Part shown: positions 51,529 to 60,148 of the stretch, in pieces
Position numbering within the stretch: the stretch's first letter is position 1
Layout: the number at the start of each line of letters is the position of its first letter
The notes under the pieces: model-generated
Databases searched by the model: none
Told to the model about the DNA's origin: nothing
Seen by the model: the letters and a program-made list of their open reading frames with translations, nothing else
Program-made: the position numbers and the translations under genes
DNA from: Clostridium sp. C105KSO13
GTDB taxonomy: Bacteria > Bacillota > Clostridia > Lachnospirales > Lachnospiraceae
DNA: 64,000 bases
Reading direction: 5' to 3'
Assembly: GCF_001517425.1 (NCBI RefSeq)
Contig: NZ_FBWL01000171.1
Location: 186,001 to 250,000 of the forward strand

Positions 51529-53085
51529 ATGATTCGTTCTACATTTTCAGGGTTTACGATGGCCCAGCTTGCTTTGAGTGCAAGCCAGAGAGCAATTGAC
51601 GTTGCAGGCCAGAATCTCTCTAATGTAAATACGAGTGGCTATACAAGGCAGCGTCTGGATCTAACCAGCATCAACCCGATAGGCGCTAGTTTTTCGAGCT
51701 CAAAGTTCGACAATAAAGTGGGACAGGGAGTTATGATGAACGGTATCACTCAGATAAGAGATCCATATCTAGATATACAATACAGAAATCAGATTGCTAA
51801 GGCAGGCACAGCTGATGCCACTGACCAGATTTTAGAAAAAATAGGAAATATTTTTGACGAGACAGACAGTAAAGGTATACGGAGTGCTTTTAATGATATC
51901 ATTTCACAGCTTACAAATATAGCACAGCCTTCTGAGGCCGGCGAGGAAAGCTCGGATGCCCTGGTTCGTTCAGCTTGTACGGTTTTTTTAAATGCAATAC
52001 ATCAGAACGCTACCTCCATTGAGAATATGATAAAAGATGTGGTAGATGAGCTTCAGAACTCGGATATTAAAAATGTGAATTCCTGTATTCAACAGATTTT
52101 GGAACTGAACACCACAATCAAGAACACCCAGATAATGGGAAATCCAGCCCTTGAGCTTCAAGATCAAAGAAATCAGCTTTTAGATGATCTGGCTACATAT
52201 CTTCCGATTGAGGTTACTTATGAAACTGAGGGCACCGGCAGTCAGGCAGTAGATACTTTGAAGGTGACTTTTAGGGATATAGCAGGAAATGTTCATAACC
52301 TGATTTCTGATAATAAAGGTGGTGAATTCCAGCTTGGCACAGCGGGAGAAGGAATCCCGGTTTCCTTAAAGATTAAGGACGCTCTTACAGCAGACAATCC
52401 GTCAGACCCTACAAATGTCAACAACATTGATGTGGCCGATTTAATGTCAAATGGTGTCCTGAAGGGCAAAATAGACATGCTGAACAAATCCGAGTCTTTC
52501 GATGGCACAGATACAAAGGGAATAGGATATTACAGTTCCATGTTTGATACTTTTGTGAACACTTTCGCCACTTTGATGAATGGGATGAATGCCACAGAAA
52601 ACGGTACGGTTGCTCATGACCTGTTTTCTACGAGCGATGGCTCCGACACATTTACTGCCGGAAACATTAAGATTTCGGATGAGTGGATGAACGGTACGGT
52701 AACTTTGACGAGAACACAAAATACGGGAGCCGGGGACACCGAAAATTCTACAGATTATAGTAATATACTGAAAATGATACATGAATTGAGCAATAAGGAT
52801 CACGATTTTGCGGTATTTAGGGGAACCATGCTTTCAGGATATGACAATATCCAGAATACACAGGCTATAGAACGGAAAGCATCCTCTTCTATATTATCAA
52901 ATCACATTTCTGTATTAAACCAGATTTCCGACTCAAAGGATGCGGTATCCGGTGTTAACCTAGACGAAGAAGTGATGGATATGATGCGTTACCAGCAGTC
53001 TTATAATGCCGCTTCAAGGCTCATGACTACATTGGATCAGCTGCTGGATAAATTGATTAATGAGACCGGTGTTGTCGGAAGATAG
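51529..53085 (+). CDS. flgK: Flagellar hook-filament junction protein FlgK
   Basis: First junction protein (HAP1), 518 residues, with the N-terminal GQNLSNVNTSGYTRQ motif and the C-terminal GVNLDEEVMDMMRYQQSY motif, both diagnostic. GGAGGAG precedes ATG 51529. Confidence 0.96.
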   Translation: MIRSTFSGFTMAQLALSASQRAIDVAGQNLSNVNTSGYTRQRLDLTSINPIGASFSSSKFDNKVGQGVMMNGITQIRDPYLDIQYRNQIAKAGTADATDQILEKIGNIFDETDSKGIRSAFNDIISQLTNIAQPSEAGEESSDALVRSACTVFLNAIHQNATSIENMIKDVVDELQNSDIKNVNSCIQQILELNTTIKNTQIMGNPALELQDQRNQLLDDLATYLPIEVTYETEGTGSQAVDTLKVTFRDIAGNVHNLISDNKGGEFQLGTAGEGIPVSLKIKDALTADNPSDPTNVNNIDVADLMSNGVLKGKIDMLNKSESFDGTDTKGIGYYSSMFDTFVNTFATLMNGMNATENGTVAHDLFSTSDGSDTFTAGNIKISDEWMNGTVTLTRTQNTGAGDTENSTDYSNILKMIHELSNKDHDFAVFRGTMLSGYDNIQNTQAIERKASSSILSNHISVLNQISDSKDAVSGVNLDEEVMDMMRYQQSYNAASRLMTTLDQLLDKLINETGVVGR

Positions 53086-53096
53086 GAGGTGTCCGT

Positions 53097-54098
53097 ATGC
53101 GTATTACGACAAACATGATCAGAAGAAATTATCAGAATAATCTTGGTTCTGCCATGAGTGGTCTGGAACAGGCCCGCAGGCAGGTGGAGACAGGACGCCG
53201 TTTCAGCAATTCATACGAAGACCCTTCGGCTGCAGCCCGGGGAACAGTGCTGGAAACCCGACTTGCAAGGAACACAGATTATACCAATACCGTGAAGAGC
53301 ATACAGAAGTGGCAGGATATACAGGAAGATACAATTACCCAGTTAAGTTCTATGGCAAAAGAAATTGACAAAAATTATTTTGCATCAGCTATGAACGATG
53401 CCACTGGGGAGACGGGAAGGAGCGCATATGCCCAAAATTTAAGAGCCATGCAGAAGTCTATGATTATTACGCTGAATGCAAAATATGGAAATGCTTATGT
53501 CATGGCAGGAAATGACGGTTCCAATAGCCCCTTTGAATTATCGGCAGACGGGAAGGTTCTTTACCGCGGCATAGATGTAGACAGTAAGGATCCCGATGAA
53601 CAGGCTGTTCTGTCGGAACTGTCGAATGAGACAGCATATGTAGATTTGGGATATGGACTTACATTCTCTGAAGGGAAGGTGGTCTCTTCCAGTGCATTCG
53701 ACTCGGCTTCCCCGGGAATAAATGTGGTGGGGTACGGTCAGGCGGCAGACGGAACCAGCAAGAATCTTATTGTTCTGGCAGGTAAGATGGCTGATTTACT
53801 TGATGAAGATGAATTTAACGCTGAGGAGTATGGAAAGCTGTGGACCCAGTTCAATAAAGGCAGCAGTGATATGAGTAATCAGTTAACAGAAATTGGAACA
53901 AAAAGTCAGCTTCTTGAGTCTTCGCTGGACAGACTGGAAAATGAAACCATAAACATTAAAGAGCAATACAAAAGTGATGTGGGAATCGATGAGGCGGAGG
54001 CTATCATGAATTTTTCCTGGGCACAGTATGTGTACAATGCATCACTGAAAATAGGAACAAGTATTTTTTCTGCGTCTCTTTTGGACTTTTTAAGATAG
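53097..54098 (+). CDS. flgL: Flagellar hook-filament junction protein FlgL
   Basis: Second junction protein (HAP3), 333 residues, flagellin-like: MRITTNMIRRNYQNNL at the N-terminus and a C-terminal FSWAQYVYNASLKIGTSI helix. GGAGG precedes ATG 53097, 11 bases after flgK. Confidence 0.95.
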   Translation: MRITTNMIRRNYQNNLGSAMSGLEQARRQVETGRRFSNSYEDPSAAARGTVLETRLARNTDYTNTVKSIQKWQDIQEDTITQLSSMAKEIDKNYFASAMNDATGETGRSAYAQNLRAMQKSMIITLNAKYGNAYVMAGNDGSNSPFELSADGKVLYRGIDVDSKDPDEQAVLSELSNETAYVDLGYGLTFSEGKVVSSSAFDSASPGINVVGYGQAADGTSKNLIVLAGKMADLLDEDEFNAEEYGKLWTQFNKGSSDMSNQLTEIGTKSQLLESSLDRLENETINIKEQYKSDVGIDEAEAIMNFSWAQYVYNASLKIGTSIFSASLLDFLR

Positions 54099-54137
54099 CT
54101 TACTAGTATTAAAAAAAGAAAGGGTGAGAGATAAGCA

Positions 54138-54755
54138 ATGGAACAATTGCTCAAAATTACAACGATACCTATTGAGTATGAGCTGACTGTACATAACGCT
54201 CATCTGGAACGGAAGAACGGCACTGCAGAAGTTGAAATCAGCCGCGATAAAGGTGGAATGAAGATTAAGAGCAGGCCGGTGCGCCTCAGAGTAGATACAT
54301 ATGAGGCCAGAAACTCTGTTGTACCCACAACGAAGACAGCCATTTACCAGGCTGCACAGAAAGGAAAGCAGGCCACATATGAAGCTACGGCACAGTTTGC
54401 CAGGGAGGGTCAGATTTTGCTGAATGCGAAGATAGGAGAGGGGGCGAAAACTCTGCAGTCTATATTGGACCAGAGGAACACTTTGCCCACAGGCCAGTTT
54501 AAATTGGGATTTATACCAAAGACAGGTCCGGATATTGATTGGGATTCTCCGTCTATATCTATCAATTACCAGATGGACAAATTAAATTTTGATGCCAGGA
54601 TAGATTGGGGAAATGTAGAATTTGTACCAGGTAATATTGAGTTGTCGGTGCAGCAGTATCCGGACGTACATATCGAGTATATGGGAAACCCAATCTATGT
54701 ACCGCCCAGTGCAGCCGACAGGTTTACCGGTGAAAATATTGACACAAAGGCGTAG
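54138..54755 (+). CDS. DUF6470/YviE-like protein
   Basis: Protein of 205 residues similar in position and feel to Bacillus YviE, which lies between flgL and fliW. It has beta-rich segments with alternating hydrophobic residues and the central Tyr/Ala-rich helix TAIYQAAQKGKQATYEATA, with no signal peptide. The function of the family is not established; co-transcription with junction and flagellin-control genes suggests filament assembly. AGAAAGGGTGAGAG precedes ATG 54138. Confidence 0.8.
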   Translation: MEQLLKITTIPIEYELTVHNAHLERKNGTAEVEISRDKGGMKIKSRPVRLRVDTYEARNSVVPTTKTAIYQAAQKGKQATYEATAQFAREGQILLNAKIGEGAKTLQSILDQRNTLPTGQFKLGFIPKTGPDIDWDSPSISINYQMDKLNFDARIDWGNVEFVPGNIELSVQQYPDVHIEYMGNPIYVPPSAADRFTGENIDTKA

Positions 54756-54775
54756 AAACTAAAAAGGGAGGAAAT

Positions 54776-55210
54776 ATGGAAGAAGTAATGAAATCCAGTC
54801 TTTTTATGGAGGAGGAGCTAATCTATTTCCGGGAGGGTTTGTTTGGCTTTGAGGAATATAAAACCTTTATCCCTCTCCCTGTCGACGAGACCAGTGATGC
54901 TGTTCTCTGCCTGCAAAGCACGGAAGATCCGGAACTGTCATTTATTATTATGAATCCCTTTTATCTGAAAGAAGATTACCGGCCTGTTTTATCCTCTGCA
55001 GATTATAAAAAACTGGGAACGGAAGATGTAAGCCTGCTTTCATTTTATGTGGTTTGTGTCATTGGAAATTCATCGGAAAAAAGTACTGTAAATCTGAAAT
55101 GCCCCATAGCAGTAAATACCGGGAACAGACAGGCGGTGCAGGTAATCCTTGCATCCGAGGAATATCGTATGCGGCACACGTTGAATGAGTTCCGGAAGAA
55201 AGGGGAGTAG
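54776..55210 (+). CDS. fliW: Flagellar assembly factor FliW
   Basis: Partner-switch protein that binds flagellin or CsrA. When flagellin is exported FliW is free to antagonise CsrA. The 144 residues contain the FREGLFGFEEYKTFIPLPV-type opening and a PIAVNTGNRQAVQVIL core. GGGAGG precedes ATG 54776; csrA begins 3 bases after its stop. Confidence 0.95.
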   Translation: MEEVMKSSLFMEEELIYFREGLFGFEEYKTFIPLPVDETSDAVLCLQSTEDPELSFIIMNPFYLKEDYRPVLSSADYKKLGTEDVSLLSFYVVCVIGNSSEKSTVNLKCPIAVNTGNRQAVQVILASEEYRMRHTLNEFRKKGE

Positions 55211-55213
55211 GGC

Positions 55214-55444
55214 ATGCTTGTACTGCAGCGCAAAAAGGGGGAGTCGGTTTTAATAGGAGACAATATTAAAATATCTGTTGTGGAGGTTTCGTCGGATTCT
55301 GTAAAGCTGGCCGTAGAGGCGCCAAAGGAGGTCAAAATACTGCGTGAAGAACTGGAGGAGGCCATAATTGTCAATCAGGAATCAGTTATGGATAAAGCGC
55401 ATATTGATGACATTAAAAAAATTATACAGAGAGATATTCATTGA
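55214..55444 (+). CDS. csrA: Translational regulator CsrA
   Basis: RNA-binding dimer that represses flagellin translation in Bacillota. The 76 residues start [20 protein letters not shown] and include [17 protein letters not shown] with the RNA-contacting Arg. AAAGGGGAG precedes ATG 55214, coupled to fliW. In Bacillus flagellin (hag) follows; here a desulfoferrodoxin gene does. Confidence 0.97.
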   Translation: MLVLQRKKGESVLIGDNIKISVVEVSSDSVKLAVEAPKEVKILREELEEAIIVNQESVMDKAHIDDIKKIIQRDIH

Positions 55445-55469
55445 TTGCAAATCCAAATTATGGTATAAT
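55441..55469 (+). promoter_or_regulatory. Sigma-A promoter for desulfoferrodoxin
   Basis: TTGATT (55441-55446), 17-base spacer, perfect TATAAT (55464-55469). The -35 overlaps the csrA stop codon. Confidence 0.85.
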
Positions 55470-55507
55470 AGTGTAGAAATAAAATACATAAGAAGGAGTG
55501 TAAGAAT

Positions 55508-55885
55508 ATGGAATTAAAATTTTATGCATGTGAGCTGTGCGGCAAGATTATTGCCATGGTAAAAGACAGCGGGACACCTACAGTCTGTTGCGGACAGACA
55601 ATGAAGGAACTTGTACCCGGAAGTGTAGACGCTGCGGCAGAGAAGCATGTTCCTGTTGTTACTGTTGAAGACAACAAGGTTACAGTCGAAGTAGGTTCCG
55701 TACCACATCCTATGGCAGAAGAACATTTCATTGAGTGGATTGTCATCACTACAAAAGAGGGTGCACAGGGCAAGGCACTTAAACCGGGAGATGAGCCAAA
55801 GGCAGAATTCCTTCTGGCAGACGGAGATGAATTTATTTCTGCATATGAACACTGCAATCTGCATGGTTTATGGCAGTTTAAGTAA
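55508..55885 (+). CDS. dfx: Desulfoferrodoxin (superoxide reductase)
   Basis: Reduces superoxide to hydrogen peroxide in anaerobes. The 125 residues have an N-terminal desulforedoxin iron centre (Cys8, Cys11, Cys27, Cys28) and a C-terminal SOR centre with His ligands in EKHVP, HPMAEEHFIEW and Cys/His in CNLHGLW. AAGGAGTG precedes ATG 55508. It has its own promoter and terminator and is an island between motility operons. Confidence 0.95.
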   Translation: MELKFYACELCGKIIAMVKDSGTPTVCCGQTMKELVPGSVDAAAEKHVPVVTVEDNKVTVEVGSVPHPMAEEHFIEWIVITTKEGAQGKALKPGDEPKAEFLLADGDEFISAYEHCNLHGLWQFK

Positions 55886-55912
55886 CAAGCATTAAAGATA
55901 TTACAAATATAT

Positions 55913-55980
55913 AAAAAAATCCTCCTTTATGATTCAAAGTATAGCTTTATTTATATAAAGTGATGAAGGGGGATTTTTTT
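55913..55980. terminator. Long bidirectional terminator after desulfoferrodoxin
   Basis: AAAAAAATCCTCCTTTAT (55913-55930) pairs along 18 positions with ATGAAGGGGGATTTTTTT (55963-55980), including G-U pairs, around a loop that contains a smaller CTTTAT/ATAAAG hairpin. The cheR gene starts 43 bases after it. Confidence 0.9.
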
Positions 55981-56022
55981 GTGCAAAAATCCAGCCATTT
56001 TACATCTGAAAGAGGGACATTC

Positions 56023-56838
56023 ATGATCGCCATACAAGAGCAGGAATTTAAAGACTTTGCAAATTATATCAGAATCAATTACGGCATTCATTTTAAAGCT
56101 GAGAAAAAGACTTTAATTGAGGGCCGGCTCGGTAATTTAATAACGAGTATGCATATGAATAGTCTGGATGAGTATATGGCATACGTAAAAGCAGATAAAT
56201 CTGGAAAGGCAACATCCGTAATGCTGGATAAGATTACAACAAATTACACATTTTTTATGAGAGAGCCGGAACATTTTACTTATTTTAAGACCACAGTGCT
56301 GCCTTATCTGACAAATAAAGTAAGGGACCGTGATCTGCGCATCTGGAGTGCTGCCTGCTCCACAGGAGAGGAGCCTTACACTCTTGCAATGCTGATTGAT
56401 GAATACTTTGGATTTGACAAGAGGGGATGGGACACAAAAATATTAGCTACAGATATTTCAAAAGCAGCGATTTCAACAGCAAAATCTGGCATTTACGAAA
56501 ATGAAAAGATAGCAGAGCTCCCCTTAAGCTGGCAGAAAAAATATTTTAAAGCATATGATTTTCAACAGAGCGAGGTAATTGATAAAATTAAAAACGAGAT
56601 TATTTTCGGCAACATTAATCTAATGGACAAGTCTCTGCCTTTTAAAAGAAAAATGCATGTTATTTTCTGCCGGAATGTTATGATTTATTTTGATGGCCCG
56701 ACCAAGGAAAAGCTGATTGATAAGCTGTACGATATTACGGAGCCGGGTGGATTTCTGTTTATCGGTCATTCAGAGGGGCTGAATCGGGAGACTACAAAGT
56801 ACAAATATATCAGACCGGCAATTTACAGAAAAGAATAA
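56023..56838 (+). CDS. cheR: Chemoreceptor glutamate methyltransferase CheR
   Basis: Methylates receptor glutamates with S-adenosylmethionine during adaptation. The 271 residues have a helical N-terminal domain and a SAM domain with IWSAACSTGEEPYTLAM (about 107-123) and a VIFCRNVMIYFD motif. ATG 56023 follows GAGGG by 6 bases; an in-frame GTG/ATG at 55960-55965 lies inside the terminator stem and is rejected. It is followed by two receptor genes. No promoter is evident in the 42-base gap after the terminator. Confidence 0.95.
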   Translation: MIAIQEQEFKDFANYIRINYGIHFKAEKKTLIEGRLGNLITSMHMNSLDEYMAYVKADKSGKATSVMLDKITTNYTFFMREPEHFTYFKTTVLPYLTNKVRDRDLRIWSAACSTGEEPYTLAMLIDEYFGFDKRGWDTKILATDISKAAISTAKSGIYENEKIAELPLSWQKKYFKAYDFQQSEVIDKIKNEIIFGNINLMDKSLPFKRKMHVIFCRNVMIYFDGPTKEKLIDKLYDITEPGGFLFIGHSEGLNRETTKYKYIRPAIYRKE

Positions 56839-56867
56839 GGAAACTAATGTGCAAAGGAGAAAACAAT

Positions 56868-58664
56868 ATGAAGAACTTATCTGTAAGCAAGAAGCTTATT
56901 AACGGATTTGGCATTGTACTGATTTTGATGCTGCTGTCCGGTGTCTTTTCCATCTTTAACCTGCATGAAATTAATTCGGAGGTGGAGCGGTACAGTAAGT
57001 ATTCAGTGCCAAATTCAGAATATATCAGAGCCATGCAGGTAAATTTGCGAAGCACCATGCATGAGCTGCTGGGTGCTATGCTTACCAAACCAGAAGAGGC
57101 CGGCAAGATGTTGTCTTCAGCAGATCAACATTCAAAATCAGCTATTGACAAGCTGGAGGATTTTAAGAAGAATCAGAGTGATTCCAGCAGAAATGCCGAC
57201 ATTGAACAGGCCAAAACCATTATTAATTCGGGGAGTTCCGTAAGGGAGGAGATATCGAAACTTATTCTGGCTAATACAGATGAATCCCATAAAAGGGCTC
57301 TTGAGCTGTACCAGGAGCAATATAGTCCACAGCTTGAAAAAGTAATCAGCATCATGGAAAATATTGCGGCTTCGTCCCATGAAAAATCAAAAGTTCAGAA
57401 ATTGGAAGCGGAGAGGATTATGCTGCGTTCAGAAGTGCTTCTTGCATCTGTCTCGGTTTTGTCTATTTTGATTACAATTTTTATTATTATTTTCATTAGA
57501 AAGTCCATTTTAGTTCCGGTTCAAAAAATTATAGTCATGAATAAAGAAGCTGCCAGGGGAAATTTGGACACCGAAATTGAGTATGAGAGCAGAGACGAGT
57601 TCGGCCAGATGATAGAATACATTAAAGAGTCCAATGCACTGCAAAGAAAAATAATTGGTGACATCATTGAAAAGTTTACAAGCATATCAGAAGGAAACCT
57701 GCAGTTTAATGTGGATATGGATTACCCTGGCGATTATGAGATTTTAAAGAAAGCAATCGAAACTACGGCTGACAACCTGAATGTTATTATGGAGACAATT
57801 AGTACAGCTGCCTCACAGGTCAGTGCAGGTGCTTCACAGGTATCCGACGGAGCCTTAGCTCTTGCCTCTGGATCCACAGAACAGGCATCTTCCATAGAAG
57901 AGCTGTCAGCTTCCATTGAGCATATTTCTTCTAGGACGGAGGAGAACGCTTCTGTTGTGAAAACTGTAACAGGATATGTAGAACAGGCAGGTCAGGGAGC
58001 CAAAAGCGGAAATGACTATATGCAGAAGCTTACGGATGCAATGGCTGAGATTGATACAGCTTCAAATGAGATTGTAAATATTACAAAAGCTATTGATGAT
58101 ATTGCATTTCAGACAAACATGCTTTCTCTGAATGCAGCAATTGAGGCGGCCCGGGCGGGAAGTGCCGGAAAAGGATTTACCGTTGTTGCAGATGAAGTGC
58201 GAAATCTTGCAGGGAAATCCGCTGAGGCGGCAAAGCAGACTGCCGAGCTGATTCAAAATACTGTTGCGGCTGTCTCCAGAGGGACTGAATTGACGGATCA
58301 GACGGCAAAGATCCTGCAGGAAGTAGGATCCAATACAAGAAAAGTTGCCGACAGCTTTGTACAGATAGAACAGGCATCTGCCGAACAGTCCGATGCAGTT
58401 GAACAGATGAAGCAGGGGCTTACGCAAGTATCTTCTGTAGTACAGACAAATGCGGCTACCGCAGAAGAAAATTCCGCCACCAGTGAGGAAATGTCAGCGC
58501 AGGCAGATACACTGCGTGCTGAAGTAGAAAAATTTAAGTTAAAAGATAGTATCCAAAAAGAATATGCTTCAGAGAATTCTACACCTGAGGAAATCCCCGA
58601 ACCTGAGGATTGCCCAGAAATCGATGAGGAAAACGATGAGGAATCTGATTTAGGTAAATATTAA
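56868..58664 (+). CDS. Methyl-accepting chemotaxis protein with 4-helix-bundle sensor
   Basis: Membrane chemoreceptor of 598 residues: membrane helix near 11-31, extracellular four-helix-bundle sensor (about 32-180), second membrane helix (about 184-206), HAMP domain (about 207-262), and a cytoplasmic signalling domain with the tip [21 protein letters not shown]. An acidic tail ends the protein, with no CheR-tethering pentapeptide. ATG 56868 follows AAAGGAG; ATG 56847 precedes that SD. The ligand is not predictable. Paired with a second receptor downstream and with cheR upstream. Confidence 0.93.
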   Translation: MKNLSVSKKLINGFGIVLILMLLSGVFSIFNLHEINSEVERYSKYSVPNSEYIRAMQVNLRSTMHELLGAMLTKPEEAGKMLSSADQHSKSAIDKLEDFKKNQSDSSRNADIEQAKTIINSGSSVREEISKLILANTDESHKRALELYQEQYSPQLEKVISIMENIAASSHEKSKVQKLEAERIMLRSEVLLASVSVLSILITIFIIIFIRKSILVPVQKIIVMNKEAARGNLDTEIEYESRDEFGQMIEYIKESNALQRKIIGDIIEKFTSISEGNLQFNVDMDYPGDYEILKKAIETTADNLNVIMETISTAASQVSAGASQVSDGALALASGSTEQASSIEELSASIEHISSRTEENASVVKTVTGYVEQAGQGAKSGNDYMQKLTDAMAEIDTASNEIVNITKAIDDIAFQTNMLSLNAAIEAARAGSAGKGFTVVADEVRNLAGKSAEAAKQTAELIQNTVAAVSRGTELTDQTAKILQEVGSNTRKVADSFVQIEQASAEQSDAVEQMKQGLTQVSSVVQTNAATAEENSATSEEMSAQADTLRAEVEKFKLKDSIQKEYASENSTPEEIPEPEDCPEIDEENDEESDLGKY

Positions 58665-58693
58665 AGCCAAAAAAGTTCGGAGGAAGAAATACT

Positions 58694-59956
58694 ATGAAAA
58701 AAACAATGAAACAGTCCACACTTATTTATGTTCTAAATGCATGCTCTCTGCTGCTGCTTGCTCTTGCAGGGGCCGGCTTCTATATCTTGTCTTCCAAAGG
58801 AAGTACCGCACAGACCAATGGCATAGCAGCAGTACAGGTTGTTGTGTTTGCCCTGCTTATAGGCGCGGCAGTGCTTCAGGTGATTACTATACTAATCATA
58901 AGTAGAAAGGTACTTCGCCCGATTACATTGGTTGAAAAGGAGATGAAAGAGATTGCAGAAGGCAACCTCTCCTCTGATTTTTCCATGGAAGTGGATACAT
59001 CTGAAATCGGAATGCTTGCAGGTTCTATTTACAGTACCCGCAATACGCTCCAGAAATATATCGGGGATATTTCTGATAAACTTACGCAGATGGCAGAGGG
59101 GAATTTAAACTTGCAGAATGACATGGAATATAATGGAGAATTTTCACCTATTCAGACTGCCCTTGGCGTTATACTTGATTCCTTCAACAGCACATTGAAG
59201 CAGATAAATATTGCTGCTGAACAGGTAAGTACCGGTGCAGCCCAGGTATCCGGCGGGGCTCAGGCACTCTCAGCAGGCTCTACACAACAGGCATCCTCCA
59301 TTGATGAACTGACCCTTTCCGTAGAGAAAGTTGCCGGACAGGCGGAGCAAAATGCTTCAAATGTCCGGGCTGCTACCAGATATGTGGAGCAGGTTGAAAA
59401 AGATATCAATACTGGAAACATCTATATGAAAAATCTTACAGAGGCCATGGGAGAGATGGACGCAGCGTCAAATGAGATTGTGAATATCACAAAAGTGATT
59501 GAGGATATTGCATTTCAGACGAATATTCTTTCTTTGAATGCAAGTATTGAGGCTGCCCGCGCCGGAGAGGCAGGAAAGGGATTTGCGGTTGTAGCCGATG
59601 AAGTCCGTAATCTTGCGGGAAAATCAGCGGAAGCTGCTAAGCAGACCTCAGAGCTGATTCAAAATTCCGTAACAAGTGTATCCAAGGGAACTGCCATTAC
59701 GGCGCAGACCGCTCAGATTCTACAACAGGTTGGTTCCAATATGCAGAATGTATCGGAAAACTTTGTAAGCATTGAACAGGCATCCACAGAACAGACAGAA
59801 TCAATTGAACAAATTCAGACTGGATTGGTTCAGGTGTCTGCTGTTGTACAGACGAATGCTGCCACTTCAGAAGAAAATTCTGCCACAAGCGAGGAAATGT
59901 CCGCTCAGGCAGATATACTGCGGGATGAAGTGGATAAGTTTATCCTGTACTCTTAA
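58694..59956 (+). CDS. Methyl-accepting chemotaxis protein without an extracellular sensor
   Basis: Receptor of 420 residues with two membrane helices (about 8-32 and 49-69) separated by a loop of only 15 or so residues, then a HAMP domain and a signalling domain almost matching the upstream receptor (tip [21 protein letters not shown]). The lack of a ligand domain suggests it senses membrane state or energy, or acts in arrays with other receptors; this is inference. TCGGAGGAAG precedes ATG 58694, 30 bases after the first receptor. Confidence 0.92.
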   Translation: MKKTMKQSTLIYVLNACSLLLLALAGAGFYILSSKGSTAQTNGIAAVQVVVFALLIGAAVLQVITILIISRKVLRPITLVEKEMKEIAEGNLSSDFSMEVDTSEIGMLAGSIYSTRNTLQKYIGDISDKLTQMAEGNLNLQNDMEYNGEFSPIQTALGVILDSFNSTLKQINIAAEQVSTGAAQVSGGAQALSAGSTQQASSIDELTLSVEKVAGQAEQNASNVRAATRYVEQVEKDINTGNIYMKNLTEAMGEMDAASNEIVNITKVIEDIAFQTNILSLNASIEAARAGEAGKGFAVVADEVRNLAGKSAEAAKQTSELIQNSVTSVSKGTAITAQTAQILQQVGSNMQNVSENFVSIEQASTEQTESIEQIQTGLVQVSAVVQTNAATSEENSATSEEMSAQADILRDEVDKFILYS

Positions 59957-59968
59957 GCAAAGTAATAG

Positions 59969-59997
59969 GAGAGTCCGGCTTGCCGGATTCTCTTTTT
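59969..59997 (+). terminator. Intrinsic terminator after the receptor pair
   Basis: GAGAGTCCGGC (59969-59979) pairs with GCCGGATTCTC (59982-59992) with one G-U pair and a two-base loop, then five T residues (59993-59997). Confidence 0.93.
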
Positions 59998-60013
59998 ACG
60001 TAATTTTACCTGC

Positions 60014-60042
60014 TTGTGCTTTTTAGAAGGCTGTGCTATAAT
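60014..60042 (+). promoter_or_regulatory. Sigma-A promoter for the beta-helix lipoprotein
   Basis: TTGTGC (60014-60019), 17-base spacer, perfect TATAAT (60037-60042), 107 bases before the start codon. The leader contains a small TCGGC/GCCGA hairpin near 60085-60100. Confidence 0.75.
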
Positions 60043-60148
60043 CCCTTACATAGAATCTGGAAAACATTCGATTTCCATTTCTGATCGGCAGATTCGCCGA
60101 AAAATTCAACTGTAACTATTATAAAAACAATGAAAACAGGAGGAGGCT

